Notes: generated from the sequence alone by a model not told the origin. A stretch of 64,000 bases of DNA from Mycobacterium senriense (GCF_019668465.1 NZ_AP024828.1:682001-746000); one strand, 5' to 3'; shown: positions 29,128 through 38,007, numbered from the stretch's first letter. Made by a program: numbers and translations.

Positions 29128-29160
29128 AGACTATCGGTCTACCTACAAGACTATTGGTCT
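29128..29160. promoter_or_regulatory. Tandem operator pair between TetR and MFS genes
   Basis: Two 13-bp imperfect palindromes, AGACTATCGGTCT (29128-29140) and AGACTATTGGTCT (29148-29160), differ at one base and start exactly 20 bp apart, two helical turns. Each has AGAC/GTCT half-sites. This is the usual layout for a TetR dimer pair binding one DNA face and repressing both divergent genes. Confidence 0.7.
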
Positions 29161-29194
29161 CGAAAATTCGCGCGCTCCCAAGGAGGCGAACCCC

Positions 29195-30784
29195 ATGGTC
29201 GAAACCCTCGTCCAGTCTGACCAGCGTACTGACGGGATCGGCATCGGCGATAGCTTCCGGGCCCGAAACTGGACGCTGGCCGTCGCCTGCATGGCCGTCG
29301 CCCTGGTGGTGGCCTCGATGACAGCTCTGAACACCGCGCTCGGCGACCTCGCGGTGGCCACCTCGGCCACCGCGTCGCAGCTGAACTGGGTCGTCGACGG
29401 CTACACCGTGGCTCTGGCGTGCCTGCTGCTTCCGGCCGGCGCGATCGGGGACCGCTACGGCCGGCGCGGTGCGCTGCTGACCGGACTGCTGGTGTTCGCG
29501 ATCGGTTCGATGGCCCCGGCGCTCCTGCACAACCCGGCCCAGATCATCGCGGGCCGGGCGGTGGCCGGGATCGGCGCCGCGTTCGTCATGCCCGCCACGC
29601 TGTCGCTGCTGACGGTGGCCTATCCAAAAGACGACCGCACCAAGGCCGTTGGCATCTGGGCCGGGACGGCCGGTTCCGGCGGTGTCCTGGGCATGCTGGG
29701 TTCGGGCCTGTTGCTTCGCTTTTGGGACTGGCACGCCATCTTCTGGTCGCTGGGCATCGCCGGGCTGGTGATCTTCACGCTGGCCTGCACGGTCGCGTCG
29801 TCGCGCGAGAGGGATGCTCCCCGGGTCGATGCGCTGGGCGCGGTCCTGATCGGCGCGGCGGTCGCCATCGCCGTGGCCGCCATCCTGGAAGCGCCCGGGC
29901 GCGGCTGGAGCGATCCGGTGGTGTGGGGCGGGCTCGTCGTCGGCGCGGTGATCGCCGCGGCGTTCGGCGCCGTCGAGTTGCGCCTGGCCCTGCGGGGCCG
30001 GCAACCGCTGCTCGACGTCCGGCTGTTCGCGGACCCCAACTTCGCCACCGGGGTGACCGCGATCGTCATCCTGTTCGGCGCCACCTTCGGCTTTTTCTAC
30101 ATCGGCATGCAATACGTGCAGCAGATCATGGGTTATTCCGCGCTGGCGACGGCGATCGCCTTCGGGCCGTTCATGGTTCCGCTGGGCATCTTCTCGGCCC
30201 TGTCGTTCTGGTACGTGCCCAAGCTGGGGCTGCGGCTGGTGTTGTTCGTCGGCACACTGCTGATGGCGGTCGGGTTCGGGTGCATGTACGGGCTGGACCT
30301 GCACCCGACGTACTTCGAATTCGCGTGGCCCACCTTGATTCTCGCCACCGGAATCGGAATCTGCACGGCACCGACGACTTCGGCGATCATGGGTGCGGTT
30401 CCCGACGAGAAGCAGGGGGTGGCCTCCGCGGTGAACGACACGTCTCGCGAGATGGGCGGCGCACTGGGCATCGCGGTGGCCGGTTCCATCCTGGCCGGCC
30501 GCTACTCGCACGAGCTCGCGCCCAGGCTGGTGGGGTTTCCGGCACCGGTCCGCGGCCAGGCCACCGACTCGCTGGCCAAGGCGGTGGAGATCGCCGGCCG
30601 GCTCGGGCCCCAGGGGCGGCAGCTGGCCGACATCAGCAAGTCCGCGTTCCTGGCGGCCCTGCACGCCTCCACCATCACGATGGCCGCGATCGTCGCCGTC
30701 GCCGCCGTGGCGATCGGGGTGTGGGCTCCCGGTCGCGACGGCCGCCAGCTACGCCCGGTGCGGCGGATGCTGTCCCGGCGCTGA
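29195..30784 (+). CDS. MFS drug exporter, 14-helix DHA2 type
   Basis: 529 residues with about 14 predicted membrane helices. Motif A is GDRYGRRGALLTG after the second helix, motif B-like AGRAVAGIGAAFVMPATLSLL follows, and the antiporter motif C region is GSGGVLGMLGSGLLL. LNWVVDGYTVALACLLLPAGAIGDRYGRR (shortened: NWVVDGYTVALACLLLP) is typical of the EmrB/QacA class that exports drugs or metabolites with proton influx. AAGGAGG lies 8 bases before the ATG at 29195. Two TetR operators sit just upstream. Substrate unknown. Confidence 0.92.
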   Translation: MVETLVQSDQRTDGIGIGDSFRARNWTLAVACMAVALVVASMTALNTALGDLAVATSATASQLNWVVDGYTVALACLLLPAGAIGDRYGRRGALLTGLLVFAIGSMAPALLHNPAQIIAGRAVAGIGAAFVMPATLSLLTVAYPKDDRTKAVGIWAGTAGSGGVLGMLGSGLLLRFWDWHAIFWSLGIAGLVIFTLACTVASSRERDAPRVDALGAVLIGAAVAIAVAAILEAPGRGWSDPVVWGGLVVGAVIAAAFGAVELRLALRGRQPLLDVRLFADPNFATGVTAIVILFGATFGFFYIGMQYVQQIMGYSALATAIAFGPFMVPLGIFSALSFWYVPKLGLRLVLFVGTLLMAVGFGCMYGLDLHPTYFEFAWPTLILATGIGICTAPTTSAIMGAVPDEKQGVASAVNDTSREMGGALGIAVAGSILAGRYSHELAPRLVGFPAPVRGQATDSLAKAVEIAGRLGPQGRQLADISKSAFLAALHASTITMAAIVAVAAVAIGVWAPGRDGRQLRPVRRMLSRR

Positions 30785-30925
30785 GCGTCGGTTCGATCAC
30801 CGCCAATGTCGTTGTCCGACAGCCGATTCAACATGCGCGAAGCCGCCGCAAAAGCTTGCAACCGCCCGCCGTTTCTGGTATCAGAGATATATATCGACTA
30901 AAACAGATCATCTCTGTACGGCGAG
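30785..30925 (+). promoter_or_regulatory. AT-rich promoter-like region with nested inverted repeats
   Basis: Within otherwise GC-rich DNA, 30882-30916 contains CAGAGAT (30882-30888) matched by ATCTCTG (30910-30916), and between them the perfect palindrome GATATATATC (30886-30895). The pattern looks like a promoter with an operator. It precedes the small leader-like ORF. The regulator is not known. Confidence 0.4.
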
Positions 30926-31228
30926 GTGGATGTGGTGTTGATGGGCGTTACGAGCGTGGTCGAGCCGGCATGCGCGGCGATCAGCGAGGCGGCGGCGATC
31001 GTGGAGGCCGAATGGATGCGCCTGCGGCGACCGAGCGTGCCGGTTCGATACCCCGACTACGAGTTGACCGCGGCGCGGCGAGGCCGGCGCCGCACGACCA
31101 CGCTGGTCGCCACCGTGCCGTTGCGCGTCGGGTGCTCGACGCGACCGCGTGCCGCCGGAGCCCGATGGCCGGTCTCCCTCGTGTGGGCGCGGCAGCGTTC
31201 ACCTCCGTCGTGCCAACGTCTTTCGTAG
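30926..31228 (+). CDS. Possible leader ORF ending in an anti-Shine-Dalgarno/hairpin region
   Basis: A 100-codon frame from GTG 30926 (or 61 bp shorter side from ATG 30941) that ends ARQRSPPSCQRLS. The SPP codons TCACCTCC spell the 16S rRNA anti-Shine-Dalgarno, and the TAG stop lies at the tip of a hairpin CTTTCGT-AGTTCG-ACGAAAG (31220-31239) whose right arm merges into AAAGGAGGT (31236-31244). This resembles translational-coupling leaders, in which a ribosome finishing the leader opens the site for the next gene. No gene follows on the plus strand. The protein is not recognised; it may instead be a relic. Upstream promoter-like DNA supports transcription. Confidence 0.35.
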   Translation: MDVVLMGVTSVVEPACAAISEAAAIVEAEWMRLRRPSVPVRYPDYELTAARRGRRRTTTLVATVPLRVGCSTRPRAAGARWPVSLVWARQRSPPSCQRLS

Positions 31229-31462
31229 TTCGACGAAAGGAGGTAACGCACAACAGACCAGCACGGGTTATCGCAGAATGAGACGGCGCTCGTGCCGTCC
31301 ACGAATATTGTGACGCATTGTTCGCGCGACGCACACCCGCACGCGCACAGCCACTGTCGTGGCCATCTACGTGGACCGCATGATATTCGCCGCCTCTTCC
31401 GGGCGGGCCGCCGCGGACCGATCCTTTCGGTTACCGCGCCGCGGCCCGCCCACTGCCCGTGT
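31229..31462. other. Intergenic segment after the leader-like ORF
   Basis: 234 bp. It starts with a strong unused Shine-Dalgarno (31236-31244), has no start codon within 30 bases of it, and ends with the GC-rich stem-loop taken as the mftG terminator (31401-31451). No gene seen. Confidence 0.5.
31401..31451 (-). terminator. GC-rich stem-loop after mftG
   Basis: GGGCGGGCCGC (31401-31411) pairs perfectly with GCGGCCCGCCC (31441-31451), with a partly self-complementary interior. It begins 11 bases beyond the mftG stop on the minus strand. No U-tract follows, as in many mycobacterial terminators, so strength is uncertain. Confidence 0.5.
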
Positions 31463-32902
31463 TCACCGAACGAACTCCGCGGCCCGATGCCCGATCATCA
31501 CAATCGTGGCGTGCGGGCCTCGGCTGGTGATCGCGGGCAGGATCGAGCCGTCGATCACCCACAGGTTGTCGATGCCCAGCACCCGGCACCGGGGGTCGAC
31601 GACGGCGCGCGGGTTGCCGTCGGCGCCCATCGGGGCGGTGCCGCACAGGTGTTGCGAGGTCGACCAGACGGCCGCCGCGGCATCGATTGTGCCGCCGGCC
31701 AAGTCGCGGGCCAGCTCGCTGCCCCGCCGCAGCGCCGCGACGTCCTCGGGCTCGCTGTCGTAGCGGTGCTCGATTCGCGGCGCCACGTCGGGGTCGGCCG
31801 AGACCAGCGTGATGCGCCCCCGCGCGCGCGGCTGCATGAGCGCCACCCCCAGGTGTGGCCAGTCGGCGTGCCCGGCGGTGCCATCGCCGGTCATCGCCAC
31901 GAATCCGCCCGTGTAGGGCCTGATCTCGAGGTCGTCGGCCGTGCTGAGCACCACTTCGAGTACCGGCCGTCTGGGCGCCACCGTCCAATCGGTGGGCAGC
32001 ACCCACTCGGCATGATCGCTGAACGACATGCCGACCGGCAGCGGCGCCACCACCAGCACGCCGGCGGCGCGCAACATCTTTTCTTCTCCGAACCCGGAAA
32101 GCATCAACAGGCGTGCCGTCTCAATCGCGCCGGCGCACAACACGACTCGGTCGGCGGTCAGGGTCAGACGGCCGTGCGGGTTGACCACGTCGACGCCGAC
32201 CACGGCGGTGCCGGCGAAACGCAACCTTGCTACCCGGGTCCGCGCGTGCAGGCGCAGGTTCGGCCGGCCCAGCGCCGGAATCAGGTATCCCGCGCCGGAT
32301 CCCCGCCGCACGCCGTCGACGATGTTGAGCGGGACGGCACCGATCCCCGAAACCTGATCCGGTGCAGCATCATTGAGGTCGGCGATCCAGCCGAATCCGG
32401 CGCGTTCGGCGGCGGCGATGAATCGCTCGGTGGTCCCGGTCATTTCGCGCGTGCGGCGCACCTGGATGGGACCGCTGTCGCCGTGGGCGGGACCGTCGAA
32501 GTCCAGGTCGGTCTCGATGGCACGGAAGCTGTCCAGCACGTCGTCCCATCCCCAGCCCGGCATGGCCATGCGGTCGAAGTCGCGCGGCAACCCGCGGCAG
32601 AAGTAGCCGCCGTTGATCGCGCCCGATCCGCCCACCGTCGCCCCCCGCACGAGGGGATGCTGGCGGGCGGGTTCGTTGGTGAGGCGGGTTTGGTAGCGCT
32701 GCACCAGCGGACTGCCGACACCTATCGGCAACTGCAGCCCGTTGGCGGTCTGAGCGAGCAGTCCCGGATCATCGAGCGCCGGCCCTGCCTCGACGACGGT
32801 CACCGCGCACCGCGAATCGGCGGAAAGACGTTCCGCAACAACCGATCCTGCACTGCCGGCACCGACGATCAGCACATCGCTGTGCGAGGCGGCTGTGGTC
32901 AA
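31463..32902 (-). CDS. mftG: Mycofactocin dehydrogenase MftG (GMC oxidoreductase)
   Basis: 479 residues from TTG 32902. The FAD-binding motif DVLIVGAGSAGSVVAERLS is at the N-terminus, followed by GGSGAINGGYFCRG (GMC signature region) and the C-terminal HLCGTAPMG and the signature VIDGSILPAITSRGPHATI with the active-site histidine. Known work links MftG to re-oxidation of reduced mycofactocin (mycofactocinol) and transfer of electrons toward the respiratory chain. The open frame extends to 32971, overlapping mftF, but TTG 32902 gives the 479 aa I recall for Rv0697. It lies 8 bp after the mftF stop and is the last gene of the mft operon, followed by a GC-rich stem-loop. Confidence 0.9.
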   Translation of the reverse strand: MTTAASHSDVLIVGAGSAGSVVAERLSADSRCAVTVVEAGPALDDPGLLAQTANGLQLPIGVGSPLVQRYQTRLTNEPARQHPLVRGATVGGSGAINGGYFCRGLPRDFDRMAMPGWGWDDVLDSFRAIETDLDFDGPAHGDSGPIQVRRTREMTGTTERFIAAAERAGFGWIADLNDAAPDQVSGIGAVPLNIVDGVRRGSGAGYLIPALGRPNLRLHARTRVARLRFAGTAVVGVDVVNPHGRLTLTADRVVLCAGAIETARLLMLSGFGEEKMLRAAGVLVVAPLPVGMSFSDHAEWVLPTDWTVAPRRPVLEVVLSTADDLEIRPYTGGFVAMTGDGTAGHADWPHLGVALMQPRARGRITLVSADPDVAPRIEHRYDSEPEDVAALRRGSELARDLAGGTIDAAAAVWSTSQHLCGTAPMGADGNPRAVVDPRCRVLGIDNLWVIDGSILPAITSRGPHATIVMIGHRAAEFVR

Positions 32903-32910
32903 GGTGGTAT

Positions 32911-34323
32911 TTAACTCCGGAACTGGGGTTTCAGGGCGCGCACATTGCGTTCCCGTAGCACACCCCACCACAACCCGAGCCCATATGCCAGGTCGTCGAC
33001 GCGCTTGAGCACCAGGTAGGTCGGCAGCCCGATCGGTTCGACATCGTCACTGATGGCGTCGCGGCGGCGCAGCCAATCGACCACCCCGTCCATCACGGCC
33101 GCGACCAGGACCACCCGCCGGAAATGGCGCGACATGGTGGCGGCCACCAACGCCAGCGGCCAGTAGTGCCGGCACAGCGCCGACGCCAGCTGCAGCGCCG
33201 CCGACCACAGGCCACGGCCCGCGATCATCGCGACATCGGTCATCGACGTCTCGGCGCTGCGCATCGCCCGCGCGATCCGGCGGCCGGTCAGCACGGCCAG
33301 GACGATGGACGCCAGCCGCGACAGGGTGGACCCGAAGGCCATCAGGATCCACGTCATCAGCGCCCAGCCGGAGATCACCACCGGCGCCGTCTTGTCCGGG
33401 TGGCGCACCGACAGCGGAGCCGCCGAACCGCCGTAAAACGCTTTGCGCGCAAGCCAATCCCGCAACTCGGTGCGGTGGTCGTGGGCGACCAGCGCGATCG
33501 GCTCGTAGCGCAGCCGGGTGCCCGACTCGATGAGTCGCCAGCACAGGTCGACGTCCTCGCCGGACTGCAGGGTCTCGTCGAAGCCGCCGACCTCCCGGAT
33601 CGCCGAGCACCGGCAGATGATCGCCGCGCTGGGCACGTAGGACACCGTGCTGTGCGGCAGCACCGGCGCCTCGCGCTCGCCGAGGTCAAGCGAGGAGTGC
33701 ACCGCCTCGTAGCGCGCCACCACGTTCTCGCTGTGCGACAGGCCGACGATGCGGGGCGCGACCAGGCCGACCGTGGGATCGCAGAAGTGACCGAGCAGCG
33801 CCTCCAGCCAGCCTCGGCGCGGTGCGACGTCAGAGTCCAGGAAGGCGACGAAGTCCGTCCGGCAGGCCCCCAGCCCGGTGTTGCGGGCCGCCGCCGGGCC
33901 CTTGCTGCGGTGGTGGCGCAGCACCTCGATGTCGCAGTGCGCGCCGACGAAGTCTTCCGGCTCGATCGGGGGGAACGAGCCGTCGTCCACCACGACCACG
34001 CGCAGGCCGCGCAGGGCGCTCACCAAGCGCCGCACCCCAGAAAGGTTGTCCCGCACCGGGATTACCACCGTCACGTCATGGTGCGATGGGCCGCCGGCGG
34101 GCCGTGGATGGGCCACGGTGGCGTCCAGGAGGGTGCGGGCGAGTTGGGCGCTGAGCTCGTCACGCACCTTCAGCCGGCCATCCGAGAGCATGTCCTGCGC
34201 GGCGGGCGCCAACTTCAGCAACCGGGTCGGCGAACCGCCCAGCAGCGCCGAGCCGTCGCCGAGCACCCGCACGCGGCGGTCGACCTGGACGGCGAACCCG
34301 TCCGGAAGCCGGTGCGGTCTCAT
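32911..34323 (-). CDS. mftF: Mycofactocin glycosyltransferase MftF
   Basis: 470 residues of glycosyltransferase family 2. [12 protein letters not shown] opens the nucleotide-binding domain, VDDGS is at 112-116, the metal-binding DSDV at 163-166 and the late acidic [10 protein letters not shown] at 255-264. After about residue 320 come several hydrophobic segments ([37 protein letters not shown]), so it is membrane-attached. MftF adds oligoglucose (beta-1,4 chains) to premycofactocin. ATG 34323 overlaps the mftE stop by four bases; the track of open codons up to 34851 is a shadow of mftE. Confidence 0.93.
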   Translation of the reverse strand: MRPHRLPDGFAVQVDRRVRVLGDGSALLGGSPTRLLKLAPAAQDMLSDGRLKVRDELSAQLARTLLDATVAHPRPAGGPSHHDVTVVIPVRDNLSGVRRLVSALRGLRVVVVDDGSFPPIEPEDFVGAHCDIEVLRHHRSKGPAAARNTGLGACRTDFVAFLDSDVAPRRGWLEALLGHFCDPTVGLVAPRIVGLSHSENVVARYEAVHSSLDLGEREAPVLPHSTVSYVPSAAIICRCSAIREVGGFDETLQSGEDVDLCWRLIESGTRLRYEPIALVAHDHRTELRDWLARKAFYGGSAAPLSVRHPDKTAPVVISGWALMTWILMAFGSTLSRLASIVLAVLTGRRIARAMRSAETSMTDVAMIAGRGLWSAALQLASALCRHYWPLALVAATMSRHFRRVVLVAAVMDGVVDWLRRRDAISDDVEPIGLPTYLVLKRVDDLAYGLGLWWGVLRERNVRALKPQFRS

Positions 34324-35051
34324 GTCAGCATCCCGTCGGGCCCGGGGCGCCACCGGGAGACCCGCCGGACGGAGCCGTCGACCATCTCGGCGAAGATCCG
34401 CTCGCCCTCGGCGGCGGTGGCGGTGGTCGGGTCGCCCAGCACCCCGACCGGGCTGACCGCCGCGACTCCCCCGCGGCGCATCGACCCGAGCAACTCGGGC
34501 AGGGGGGCGGTGTTGCCGGCCACCGACTGTTCGGCCCGGACCACGGCCGGCGAGATATGCAGCAACACCGAGGTTTCGGTATGGCCGGCGTGGGCGTCGC
34601 CGCCGGCGGTCAGACAGGGGCACCAGCCGGCGTCGCGGCCCTCGCTGCGCAACAGGGCCACCGCGCTCTTCAGCGCCTCGACGTTGCCGCCGTGGCCGTT
34701 GACGAAGACCAGGCGCCGGGCCCAGCCGGCCGCTGACCTGCCGTACTCGACCAGCAGCAACGTCAGCGCCTCGGTGCCCAGGGAGATCGTTCCGGCGAAA
34801 CTCTGGTGCTCGCCGCTGGCGCCGTAGGCGATGGCCGGCGCCACCAGCCATTCATGCCCGAGGCGGGCTCGAGCGCCGCCGGCGACCGCGGTCGCGATCC
34901 GGGTGTCGGTGTCCAGCGGCAGGTGCGGACCGTGTTGTTCGGTCGACCCCACCGGAACCATTACCGACGCCGACGTGCTTGATAGCTGGCTCGACGTCGC
35001 GGTTGCCAAATCGCCGAGTACGGACACTCGGTGATGGTAGGACGAATTCAC
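34320..35051 (-). CDS. mftE: Mycofactocin precursor peptidase MftE (creatininase family)
   Basis: 243 residues. The creatininase-type metal site is visible in [19 protein letters not shown] near residue 32-50, VNGHGGN near 118 and [12 protein letters not shown] near 150. MftE removes the leader of the MftC-modified peptide and frees the Val-Tyr-derived AHDP core. GTG 35051 is used; a GTG 24 bases inside is possible. A 162-bp gap separates it from mftD, larger than elsewhere in the operon, and contains an unusual A7-C-T7 palindrome. Corresponds to Rv0695. Confidence 0.93.
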   Translation of the reverse strand: MNSSYHHRVSVLGDLATATSSQLSSTSASVMVPVGSTEQHGPHLPLDTDTRIATAVAGGARARLGHEWLVAPAIAYGASGEHQSFAGTISLGTEALTLLLVEYGRSAAGWARRLVFVNGHGGNVEALKSAVALLRSEGRDAGWCPCLTAGGDAHAGHTETSVLLHISPAVVRAEQSVAGNTAPLPELLGSMRRGGVAAVSPVGVLGDPTTATAAEGERIFAEMVDGSVRRVSRWRPGPDGMLT

Positions 35052-35213
35052 CTGGCGTGCACCAATTGTTGAAGCTTGAAAAAAACTTTTTTTCTGGGTC
35101 GTTCACTGGGCGTTCGAACTGTGGGCTCGTCCGTCACGGTTACCCCGCCCGTACCAAGATTTGCGCAAACGTCACTTAATCGGGGATGTTCGCCCTGAAT
35201 ACTCGGGCTTTTG

Positions 35214-36401
35214 CTACGCGCTACCCGAGGGCACGCCCAGCGCCCGGGTGAATCCGGGCGGCACCAGAATGTGGTCCGGTCCGAGGTCGTGAACCGATGA
35301 GAGCCCGAGGCCCATCAGCGCCGAGTCGATACCGCCGCGCAAAATGTCCAGCACGTTCTCCACTCCCGGTTGGCCGGCCGCGGCCAGCCCCCACAGGTAG
35401 GCCCGGCCGATCATCACCGCGCGCGCTCCCAGCGCCACGGCCTTGACGACGTCGCTTCCGCGCCGCACGCCGCCGTCGAGGAGCACCTCGATCTGGTCGC
35501 CGACGGCCGCGGCGACCGCGGGCAGGGCGCGGATCGAGGCCGGCGTGCCGTCCAGGTTGTTACCGCCGTGGTTCGACACCGAAATGGCCGAAACCCCCGC
35601 GTCCACCGCCCTTTTGGCGTCGTCGACGCGCATCACGCCCTTGAGCATGAACGGCCCGCCCCACAGTTCGCGGAGCCAGGCGATGTCCTCCCAGGTCGGC
35701 GGCGTCGTGCCCATCCACTCCCCGTACGCCTGGAAGAAGGGCGGCCCGGGTTCGCCGCGGTGGCCCTGGTTGGGCACGCGCAGCTCCGGCGGCCGCATGG
35801 TCTTCGCCCACTGCAAAAACCACCGTGGCTTGGTGATCACCTCCGGGCTCATCTTGACGATGGTCTTGAAGTCCATCTTCTCCGGGATCGACGGGCTGCC
35901 CCAGTCCCGGCCGTGCGAGAAGCTCCAGTCGGTTGTGACGATCAGCCCCACCGCCCCGGCCGCGCGGGCGCGCTCGACCCGCGCCGCGATGGCGTCGCGG
36001 TCACCCAGCCAGTACACCTGGAAGAACAGCTTGGGGTTGGCCGCGATGACCTCTTCGATCGGCTTGCTGGCGAACGAGGACAGCCCCATCGCGGTGCCGC
36101 GGGCGGCTGCCGCCCGCGCCACGGCGACCTCACCCTCGGGATGCACCGCCTGCACGCCCGTCGGCGAGATCAGCACCGGCAGCGAAACCTCTTGCCCCAT
36201 GACGTTGGTCGACAGGTCGCGCTTTTTCTGCGCGCCGATGACGTGCGGCGCGAATCCGAGCTCGCTGAACGCTGCCACGTTGTCGGAGACCGTGACTCCC
36301 TTTTCGCTGGCCGAAATCAGCGACGAGTAGGCCGATTTCGGCAGCCGGCGCTTGGCGCGTTGCTGCGCGATGGCGACGGTCTCAAACCATGCGTCGGCCA
36401 T
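35214..36401 (-). CDS. mftD: Mycofactocin maturase MftD (FMN-dependent alpha-hydroxyacid dehydrogenase family)
   Basis: 395 residues. The FMN-binding TIM barrel shows LPVLISPTGVQAVHPEGEVAVARAAA, LFFQVYWLGDRD, IVTTDWS and the catalytic histidine loop SNHGGNNLDGTPASIRALP, then DGGVRRGSDVVKAVALGARAVMIGR for phosphate binding. It is annotated lldD1 in older M. tuberculosis work, but in mycofactocin biosynthesis MftD oxidatively deaminates AHDP to premycofactocin. It sits three bases after mftC. Cytosolic. Confidence 0.94.
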   Translation of the reverse strand: MADAWFETVAIAQQRAKRRLPKSAYSSLISASEKGVTVSDNVAAFSELGFAPHVIGAQKKRDLSTNVMGQEVSLPVLISPTGVQAVHPEGEVAVARAAAARGTAMGLSSFASKPIEEVIAANPKLFFQVYWLGDRDAIAARVERARAAGAVGLIVTTDWSFSHGRDWGSPSIPEKMDFKTIVKMSPEVITKPRWFLQWAKTMRPPELRVPNQGHRGEPGPPFFQAYGEWMGTTPPTWEDIAWLRELWGGPFMLKGVMRVDDAKRAVDAGVSAISVSNHGGNNLDGTPASIRALPAVAAAVGDQIEVLLDGGVRRGSDVVKAVALGARAVMIGRAYLWGLAAAGQPGVENVLDILRGGIDSALMGLGLSSVHDLGPDHILVPPGFTRALGVPSGSA

Positions 36402-36404
36402 TTG

Positions 36405-37610
36405 TTACACCGGGCTTTCGTTACACATGCGTGCCGGCGGTGTCTCCGGCGTGACCGTAGGCGGCCGCAGCGACAGGGTCAGCGGCACCGGTTGGCGGAT
36501 GCGCTTGCCGCGGGAATGATCGGCCCGGGGGCGCGGCGTCTCGCGGTCGTGCGCCAGCGCCGTCGCGCTGTGGCCCTGCACGCATTCTGGATCCGGCCCG
36601 TCCAGCGGCAGGCCGGTGAAGAATTTGGCGGCCATGCATCCGCCCCGGCAGCTGTCGTAGTGACCGCAGCTGCCGCAGGCGCCCGCCGACTGCGGCTCGC
36701 GCAGCTCGCGGAACAGCGGGGCGTTCTTCCAGACGTTGTCAAAACCACTGTCGGACAACACGTTTCCGGCCAGGAAGCGGTCGTGGATGGCGAACGGGCA
36801 GGCATACACGTCGCCGACCGGGTCGATCAGGCACACGACGCGGCCCGCGCCGCACATGTTCAGACCGGCCAGGGCGCCGGATTGGCCGAGCGGGGCCAGG
36901 TGGAAGAAAGAGTCACCCGTGAGCACCCGCTCACCCTTGGCGACCAGCCAGTCATACAGCTGGACCTGCTGGTCGGCGGTGGGATGCAGCTCTTCCCAGA
37001 CATCGGCGCCGCGGCCGGACGGGCGAAGCCGGGTGATCCGCAGCGTGGCGCCGTAACGACTTGCCAGCGCGGCGAATTCGTCGAGCTGGTCGACGTTGTG
37101 CCGGGTGACCACCACGGAGATCTTGGCGTCTTTGAATCCGGCCGCGGCCAGATTCTCCAGAGCACGCACCGCCATGTCGAACGAGCCGGGTCCGCGAACG
37201 GCGTCGTTGACCTCGGCGGTGGCGCCGTCCAGCGAAATCTGGACGTCGACGTAGTCGCTGGCCGCCAGCCGCGCGGCAACCTCGGGCGTGATGCGGACGC
37301 CGTTGGTGGAGAACTTCACGCCGACGTGGTGCTCGGTCGCGTAGTCGACCAGTTCCCAAAAGTCCGGGCGCACAGTGGGTTCCCCGCCACCGATGTTGAC
37401 GTAGAACACCTGCATGCGTTCCAGCTCATCGATGATGTCCATGCATTGACGGGTGGACAGCTCGCGCGGGTCCCGCTTGCCCGACGACGACAGGCAATGC
37501 ACGCAGGCCAGGTTGCAGGCGTACGTCAGCTCCCAGGTAAGGCAGATGGGCGCGTCGAGCCCATGCTCGAACTGCTCGATCAGCCGGGGAACGGGGGCCG
37601 CTGTTGTCAT
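36405..37610 (-). CDS. mftC: Mycofactocin radical SAM maturase MftC
   Basis: 401 residues. The radical-SAM cluster motif is Cys32-X3-Cys36-X2-Cys39 in TYACNLACVHC, with GGGEPTVRPDFWEL and STNGV further on. A SPASM domain in the C-terminal half carries cysteines for two auxiliary Fe-S clusters (NMCGAGR, YACPF, GACGSCGHYDSCRGGC, DPEC). MftC decarboxylates the C-terminal tyrosine of MftA and then cross-links it to the neighbouring valine. The start overlaps the mftB stop by four bases. The last 50 residues after the cluster domain are proline-rich and family-variable. Confidence 0.96.
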   Translation of the reverse strand: MTTAAPVPRLIEQFEHGLDAPICLTWELTYACNLACVHCLSSSGKRDPRELSTRQCMDIIDELERMQVFYVNIGGGEPTVRPDFWELVDYATEHHVGVKFSTNGVRITPEVAARLAASDYVDVQISLDGATAEVNDAVRGPGSFDMAVRALENLAAAGFKDAKISVVVTRHNVDQLDEFAALASRYGATLRITRLRPSGRGADVWEELHPTADQQVQLYDWLVAKGERVLTGDSFFHLAPLGQSGALAGLNMCGAGRVVCLIDPVGDVYACPFAIHDRFLAGNVLSDSGFDNVWKNAPLFRELREPQSAGACGSCGHYDSCRGGCMAAKFFTGLPLDGPDPECVQGHSATALAHDRETPRPRADHSRGKRIRQPVPLTLSLRPPTVTPETPPARMCNESPV

Positions 37611-37933
37611 TGATGGTCCTTCCGGGGCACCAGCATGTTGGACTCGACGAGCACACCCAGCGCATGCAGGTACGGGGCCTGCACGGCGTCGTCCACGCCG
37701 GCCGCGCGGCAGGCGGACCGGATGTCGGGATGATCGGCCAGCGATTGCACCACCGTGAGGATGGTGCGGTTCTTCAGAAACGACAGCTTGCGGGTACCGA
37801 AGTGGTAGAGCAGCGCGCCGAACGGCTCCGGCCGAACCGCCACCTGCGGGTGCAATCGCCAGCCGCGATCAGGATCGAACGGCGTCGCCGTTCGTGCCTG
37901 CGCGGGCGCGGGCACGGTCAGTAGACCCCGCAC
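37607..37933 (-). CDS. mftB: Mycofactocin peptide chaperone MftB
   Basis: 108 residues from GTG 37933, or 102 from GTG 37915, which lies just after the mftA stop. The protein is a PqqD-like RiPP recognition element: [31 protein letters not shown] is its beta-rich peptide-binding part and [20 protein letters not shown] a following helix. It presents MftA to MftC. It overlaps mftC by four bases and, with the first start, mftA by 16 bases. Confidence 0.92.
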   Translation of the reverse strand: MRGLLTVPAPAQARTATPFDPDRGWRLHPQVAVRPEPFGALLYHFGTRKLSFLKNRTILTVVQSLADHPDIRSACRAAGVDDAVQAPYLHALGVLVESNMLVPRKDHQ

Positions 37934-38007
37934 ATGCCGTCGATGGACACCTCTTCGACCAGGGTCTCGGTGACGAGTTGGGTGTCAGTTTCGGTCTCGT
38001 GGTCCAC
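37918..38007 (-). CDS. mftA: Mycofactocin precursor peptide MftA
   Basis: 29 residues from GTG 38007, ending [18 protein letters not shown]. The terminal IDGMCGVY is the invariant core; its Val-Tyr pair becomes mycofactocin, and the acidic leader before it is recognised by MftB. Too short for most gene finders. A purine stretch GAAAGG lies nine bases before the GTG. It is the first gene of the mft operon, behind a promoter in the gap to mftR. Confidence 0.93.
   Translation of the reverse strand: MDHETETDTQLVTETLVEEVSIDGMCGVY

Noticed and set aside
28928..30664. Minus-strand 578-codon frame opposite the MFS exporter
   Set aside because: Composition is that of an antisense frame, with no recognisable motif, and it covers both operators.
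29419..31281. Plus-strand 620-codon frame overlapping the MFS gene
   Set aside because: It is a +1 shadow of the MFS gene with arginine/glycine-rich text; the real protein has clear membrane helices and a strong ribosome site.
31292..32914. Plus-strand 540-codon frame opposite mftG
   Set aside because: Shadow of the GMC oxidoreductase gene; would have been the gene after the orphan leader, but its start is about 50 bases past the Shine-Dalgarno and it shows no homology.
35370..37613. Plus-strand 747-codon frame opposite mftD and mftC
   Set aside because: Shadow spanning two genuine genes with full catalytic motifs on the other strand.
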